Assembly (NCBI GenBank): GCA_910588285.1
Contig: CAJUQB010000045.1
Span: 14,778 to 41,909, forward strand
Origin: an uncultured Lachnospiraceae bacterium
Lineage (GTDB): Bacteria > Bacillota > Clostridia > Lachnospirales > Lachnospiraceae
Direction of reading: 5' to 3'
DNA: 27,132 nucleotides
Part shown: positions 24,283-27,132 of the stretch, piece by piece
Position numbering within the stretch: position 1 is the first letter of the stretch
Layout: each line of letters opens with the position of its first letter
The notes under the pieces: model-generated
The model's database searches: none
What the model was told of the DNA's origin: nothing
The model's input: only the letters and a program-made list of their open reading frames with translations
Position numbers and translations under genes: made by a program

Positions 24283-24882
24283 TCAGATATCCAGCTTCAT
24301 CTGCATCTCTTCCTCTGCCTGCTGTTTGAATTCCTCCAGCTGATCCTGGTTCAGCACCGGGAGCTCATCCACAGACTGGACACCGAAGCTTCTTAGGAAT
24401 TCCTCGGTGGTTCCAAATAAAAGGGGCCTGCCCGGCGCCTCCAGCCGGCCAAGCTCACAGACCAGATTGTATTCCACCAGCTTGTTCACCGCATGGTCGC
24501 AGGAAACGCCGCGGATCTTCTCGATCTCCACCTTGGTGATGGGCTGCTTGTATGCAATGATGGACAGGGTCTCCAAGAGCACGTCCGTCAGGGCATGGCG
24601 CTTGGGCTGCTTGGCAATCCGGATCAGATATTCGTAATATTCCTGCTTGGTGCACAGCTGATAGGAGCCCTCCAGCTCGGTAATCTGGATGCCCCGGTTC
24701 TCCTGCTCATACCGCTGCTGCATATCCAGCACAAGACGGCGGATATCCTCCACCGTCACCTCCAGGGCCGCGGCCAGCCGGGAACTCTCCACCGATTCCC
24801 CCATGGTAAATAATATCGCCTCTAAGGCTGCCTCCAGTCTCTGCATCTCCAACATGTCCATTTCCATCTCCATGAATTCCAT
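24283..24882 (-). CDS. scpB: Segregation and condensation protein B
   Basis: A 199-residue subunit that, with ScpA, binds Smc to form the bacterial condensin. It contains two winged-helix folds: LEAALEAILFTMGESVESSR opens the first, and TLSIIAYKQPITKVEIEKIR followed by GRPLLFGTTEEFLRSFG, the strongest ScpB landmark, lies in the second. The N-terminus is unusually rich in ATG codons (MEFMEMEMDMLEM), leaving the true start unclear. 24882 is the longest, and an internal ATG about 6 bases after a GGAG is an alternative. It lies 18 bases after scpA. Confidence 0.93.
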   Translation of the reverse strand: MEFMEMEMDMLEMQRLEAALEAILFTMGESVESSRLAAALEVTVEDIRRLVLDMQQRYEQENRGIQITELEGSYQLCTKQEYYEYLIRIAKQPKRHALTDVLLETLSIIAYKQPITKVEIEKIRGVSCDHAVNKLVEYNLVCELGRLEAPGRPLLFGTTEEFLRSFGVQSVDELPVLNQDQLEEFKQQAEEEMQMKLDI

Positions 24883-24900
24883 TCATTCCATAAATTCCAT

Positions 24901-25656
24901 TTATGCCGCAACCCGCGACTCAATCTTAATATCATCAAATATGTACTCCTGGGAAATGGTGATCTTTCCCAGCTTCATCAGCTCCAGGATGGACAAAAAG
25001 GTAACGATTACCTCCATCTTGGTGCTCTGTGCCTCCAAAAGGGCCCGGAAGCTGAAGGACGGATGGCTTCTGGCATAGTCCTCCACATAGGCCATCTTCT
25101 CCTCCAGAGAAACCTCCTCCTTCTCGATCCTGCCGAATTTGGATCGGATGGGGTCAATCCGGTCCACCTGCTTCCTCATGATGGACTTGAAAATCATATT
25201 CAGCCGCGCCAGGGTAAGATCCGCCAACAGCATGGCCGGATCCACCGGCTCCTCGTATTCCAGCACCTCCCTGGGGATGGTGGGAAGCTTGTACATCACA
25301 CGCTGTGCATCCACCTGGCGGTCCCGAAGCTCATAGGAAATGCACTTGTACATCTTGTATTCCAAAAGCTTCTGCACCAGCTCTGCCCTGGGGTCCTCTT
25401 CCTCCTCCTCAGTCTCCTCCACCGGCAGGAGCATCCGGGATTTGATGTCAAGAAGAGTGGCTGCCATCACTAAGAATTCGCTCATGATATTCAGATCCTG
25501 GCGTTTCATCTCCGCAATATATTCCAGATACTGGCTTGTAATCTCCACAATGGGGATATCGTAAATATTCACTTTGTTCTTCTCCAGCAGATGGAGCAGC
25601 AGGTCCAGAGGCCCCTCAAACACCTGCAGCTTCACATTCAAATCCGTCAGTTCCAT
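24901..25656 (-). CDS. scpA: Segregation and condensation protein A
   Basis: A 251-residue kleisin subunit of the Smc-ScpA-ScpB condensin that bridges the Smc heads. The diagnostic N-terminus VKLQVFEGPLDLLLHLLEKN is followed by VNIYDIPIVEITSQYLEYI and the acidic linker EETEEEEEDPRAE (near residue 120). The C-terminal winged helix has VIVTFLSILELMKLGKI. Length is normal. GGGAGA lies 5 bases before the ATG at 25656, and a good promoter lies just upstream. Forms an operon with scpB. Confidence 0.95.
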   Translation of the reverse strand: MELTDLNVKLQVFEGPLDLLLHLLEKNKVNIYDIPIVEITSQYLEYIAEMKRQDLNIMSEFLVMAATLLDIKSRMLLPVEETEEEEEDPRAELVQKLLEYKMYKCISYELRDRQVDAQRVMYKLPTIPREVLEYEEPVDPAMLLADLTLARLNMIFKSIMRKQVDRIDPIRSKFGRIEKEEVSLEEKMAYVEDYARSHPSFSFRALLEAQSTKMEVIVTFLSILELMKLGKITISQEYIFDDIKIESRVAA

Positions 25657-25700
25657 GTATCTCTCCCGCGTCTTCTGGCACTTTTTTCATAATCTTTTCT

Positions 25701-25729
25701 ATTTTACCTGTTTGCGGCCCATTTTTCAA
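25701..25729 (-). promoter_or_regulatory. Sigma-A promoter of scpA-scpB
   Basis: On the minus strand TTGAAA (25729-25724), 17 bases, TAAAAT (25706-25701); each hexamer has one mismatch. The -35 box overlaps the stop codon of the anti-sigma-like gene. The leader to the ATG at 25656 would be about 40 bases. Confidence 0.72.
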
Positions 25730-26481
25730 GGACTTTTTCCCAAGAATTCATAATGCATAGAATCAACAATTTCCTTCATCGTTTCCAGCTCAACCTGGCC
25801 GCTCAAGGTATAACGAATTCCATCTGCAACAAAAATTGCACAACATCTTGGTGTATATCCTGCATATTTGTCTTCTATCATAGTGTCCCTTAGTATATTT
25901 ACCGTATATCCCGAACAGGATTGGTATGTCTCTTCAAATGCAAACATCCCCAAATAATCTTTGTCCCATCCAATTCTCATTTGCTCCTCGCCGGAAATAA
26001 TCTCTATTGTCAGATCAACAGGAGAAGCATACTCTTGGCCTGCATCATAGGAATAGAAGTTTTCTCCGTCAACCTTCACGATTTCACGAATATCCCCCAA
26101 TATATATGCCATTACCCGTATTTCTTCCCAGTTCTGGTTATCCGTTCTTCGGTTTATGATCATATACGGATTATTTTCAGCGAAATCCGAGCATAACAGA
26201 TCAATCCCCAAGTCCGCGCATAAGGTGCGGTAGGAACTGTATTCCTTCGTATAATCTCCGATCCCGTTTGGTGCTGCAATCAGCTTTTTTGTTTCTATTT
26301 TCTCCATTGGCTGCAGCTTGGGAAGTATTTCTTCATTTACATAGATTCTATTGTAAATGATATGTCCGGCATATACACTTGTTCCCCCCAACAGGAAACA
26401 CAAGAATACCACCGCAGCCCGGTATTTGAAATGAACCCGCTTCTGTCTGCCTCTTTGCAAAATGCAATCCGCATAATCCAC
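25726..26481 (-). CDS. Membrane-anchored anti-sigma-like protein (DUF4367-like C-terminus), N-terminus probably damaged
   Basis: Reads as 251 residues. One membrane helix (AAVVFLCFLLGGTSVYAG, about residues 23-40) divides a short basic inner segment from an outer domain. The end, GIRYTLSGQVELETMKEIVDS, resembles the DUF4367-type domain found on the outside of ECF anti-sigma regulators. The assignment rests on overall layout. The apparent GTG start at 26481 has no ribosome site and lies inside sequence that clearly codes for an ECF sigma factor in another frame. The normal inner, sigma-binding part is therefore missing, probably by a deletion that joined the two genes. It may be non-functional. 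The outer domain itself is open and uninterrupted, which suggests the damage is recent. Confidence 0.6.
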   Translation of the reverse strand: MDYADCILQRGRQKRVHFKYRAAVVFLCFLLGGTSVYAGHIIYNRIYVNEEILPKLQPMEKIETKKLIAAPNGIGDYTKEYSSYRTLCADLGIDLLCSDFAENNPYMIINRRTDNQNWEEIRVMAYILGDIREIVKVDGENFYSYDAGQEYASPVDLTIEIISGEEQMRIGWDKDYLGMFAFEETYQSCSGYTVNILRDTMIEDKYAGYTPRCCAIFVADGIRYTLSGQVELETMKEIVDSMHYEFLGKSP

Positions 26482-26664
26482 GTTTTTTCCGATGACCTGT
26501 TTTCAAATGTTTCATACTTCTCATATACCTGCAAAAAAAGTATCCTGAGTAACATCTTCTGCTAACTGATAATCCTTTAAATACATATAGCACATTCGCA
26601 AAATACTATTCCCATATTGATTCATTAATCGACTGATTATTTCTTCCTTTCCATATGCCGGCAA
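26463..26664 (-). pseudogene. ECF sigma factor remnant (region 2 only, frameshifted)
   Basis: From a TTG at 26664, with AAGGGGG 8 bases upstream, the first frame gives an ECF region 2 start, including RLMNQYGNSILRMCYMYLKD and LAEDVTQDTFF. It stops at 26521, 47 residues in. In the next frame the same homology resumes as LQVYEKYETFENRSSEKTWI and MRIA, ending near 26463. The shift falls in a run of seven T; six T would restore the frame. Region 2.4 onward and all of region 4 are absent, and the anti-sigma-like gene begins in their place. The two lesions make a working sigma factor very unlikely. A sequencing error could explain the T run but not the missing half. Confidence 0.72.
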
Positions 26665-26705
26665 GTTTCTTTCCCCCTTCCAATACTTAGACACACATAT
26701 AAGCT

Positions 26706-26726
26706 GATATATGACACAAATATATC
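26706..26726. repeat. Perfect 7-bp inverted repeat upstream of the sigma remnant
   Basis: GATATAT (26706-26712) and ATATATC (26720-26726) are separated by GACACAA. The dyad is about 42 bases upstream of the remnant's TTG start, a position suited to an operator. Its low complexity keeps confidence modest. Confidence 0.4.
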
Positions 26727-26793
26727 ACCTTGAAAGCAAAAAGTTTGCGCTGCTAAGAAGCCGTTAATTCCGGTTGATCTATCCGCAAATTTT

Positions 26794-26821
26794 GCCAAAT
26801 GACTGCAAACAGTCACTTGGC
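26794..26821. repeat. 12-bp hairpin with a CAAA loop
   Basis: GCCAAATGACTG (26794-26805) pairs with CAGTCACTTGGC (26810-26821), with one mismatch. There is no T-tract after it on either strand, so it does not look like a terminator. It could be an operator or part of a structured transcript. Confidence 0.5.
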
Positions 26822-26954
26822 CCGTTTCTCGTGGGAATAAAATACCCCCCTGGGAACCGTTATAAGTTATAAATAAGAACTGCCCGGCAAACAGGGCGTT
26901 TCAAAACTGAGATTGGCAAATGGCACAAATTTTATCCCGATTTGCGACTGTGCA

Positions 26955-27107
26955 GAATCTTAGAGCCCCTTGATGTTCTGTCAAATATCAGCAATTCGGC
27001 GGCACGGATGCCGACGAAAGCCCGATCTGCGCCATGGAGGGCGCATAGAGGGCGGTTGCGTCCGGATCCATTCCCCTTCCTAAGAACATTTAGGGGCTCT
27101 TAGATTC
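26955..27107. repeat. 153-bp element bounded by 25-bp imperfect inverted repeats (MITE or structured RNA candidate)
   Basis: The left end (26955-26979, starting GAATCTTAGAGCCCC) and the right end (27083-27107, complement starting GAATCTAAGAGCCCC) match at 22 of 25 positions. Inside is a GC-rich core with further pairing. GGCA-CGGA-TGCC lies at 27001-27012. A nested stem has GCCC and GCGCC on the left and GGCGC and GGGC on the right, between about 27020 and 27053, with 5- and 6-base internal loops. It codes for nothing evident. Two readings fit: a miniature inverted-repeat transposable element, or a non-coding RNA closed by a long terminal stem. I do not recognise it as a known RNA class. Confidence 0.55.
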
Positions 27108-27132
27108 GGAACCCGGATCATAAGAGGGATAC

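Larger units (their letters stand above)
26665..27132. other. Gene-free region with several inverted repeats
   Basis: These 468 bases hold no convincing coding sequence on either strand. The part next to the sigma remnant is AT-rich; the last 150 bases are GC-richer and highly structured. Three inverted repeats are listed separately. A sigma-factor promoter should lie near 26700-26750, but no clean pair of boxes was found. The window ends before any neighbouring gene on the right. Confidence 0.7.

Noticed and set aside
24122..24343. 73-residue plus-strand reading after the scpB region
   Set aside because: Driven by AT-rich sequence, crosses the scpB terminator and the end of scpB, and has no ribosome site.
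26665..27132. tRNA, rRNA, CRISPR array, or a known RNA such as 6S, SRP or RNase P RNA
   Set aside because: No cloverleaf, no regularly spaced repeats, and none of the conserved RNase P or SRP core sequences were found here or elsewhere in the window.

Overview
The window reads as a chromosomal segment of an anaerobic, probably spore-forming member of the Clostridia, most likely Lachnospiraceae. The grounds are a V/A-type ATP synthase operon, an [FeFe] hydrogenase, a Re-type citrate synthase paired with NADP isocitrate dehydrogenase, a Rex redox regulator, strong GGAGG ribosome binding sites, and two small genes carrying sporulation-sigma-like promoters. The family assignment is inferred from gene content and protein character; no search was run.

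Layout. Nearly everything is on the minus strand, so transcription runs from right to left. 1-554 is the 5' part of rex behind a perfect-consensus promoter. 633-5948 holds, in transcription order, Re-citrate synthase, a GntR/FCD regulator, NADP-isocitrate dehydrogenase and an ABC-F ATPase. The citrate synthase promoter is covered by a near-perfect 26-bp palindrome that the regulator may bind. 6011-18851 is one tightly packed block: V-type ATPase subunits G/H, C, I, K, F, E, A, B and D run directly, with an overlapping stop and start, into a MoxR ATPase, a DUF58 protein and a membrane transglutaminase. A good sigma-A promoter at 18907-18935 lies in front of it.

18950-20301 is a small plus-strand islet. 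It holds a 71-residue Cys/Gly-rich protein with a sigma-K-like promoter, and a pair of unrecognised small helical proteins behind a good sigma-E-like promoter. A previously easy-to-miss 47-residue minus-strand gene sits between them. Hairpins close both plus-strand units. 20349-23932 is a two-gene minus-strand operon: an oxidoreductase combining a NuoF-type iron-sulfur module with a GltD-type flavoprotein, then a multi-cluster [FeFe] hydrogenase. 24283-25656 is scpA-scpB (chromosome condensation) with promoter and terminator.

The right end (25726-27132) is less orderly and more AT-rich. An anti-sigma-like membrane protein abuts the broken remnant of an ECF sigma factor. Beyond it lie about 470 bases with no gene but several inverted repeats, including a 153-bp element bounded by 25-bp imperfect inverted repeats that could be a MITE or a structured RNA.

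How it works together. Citrate synthase and isocitrate dehydrogenase would supply 2-oxoglutarate and NADPH, with aconitase encoded elsewhere. The hydrogenase pair would exchange electrons between H2 and NAD(P)H, and the V-type ATPase would couple ion gradient and ATP. The best candidates for undescribed biology are the putative sporulation islet with its small genes, the hydrogenase/GltD-NuoF hybrid pair, and the repeat element at the right edge.
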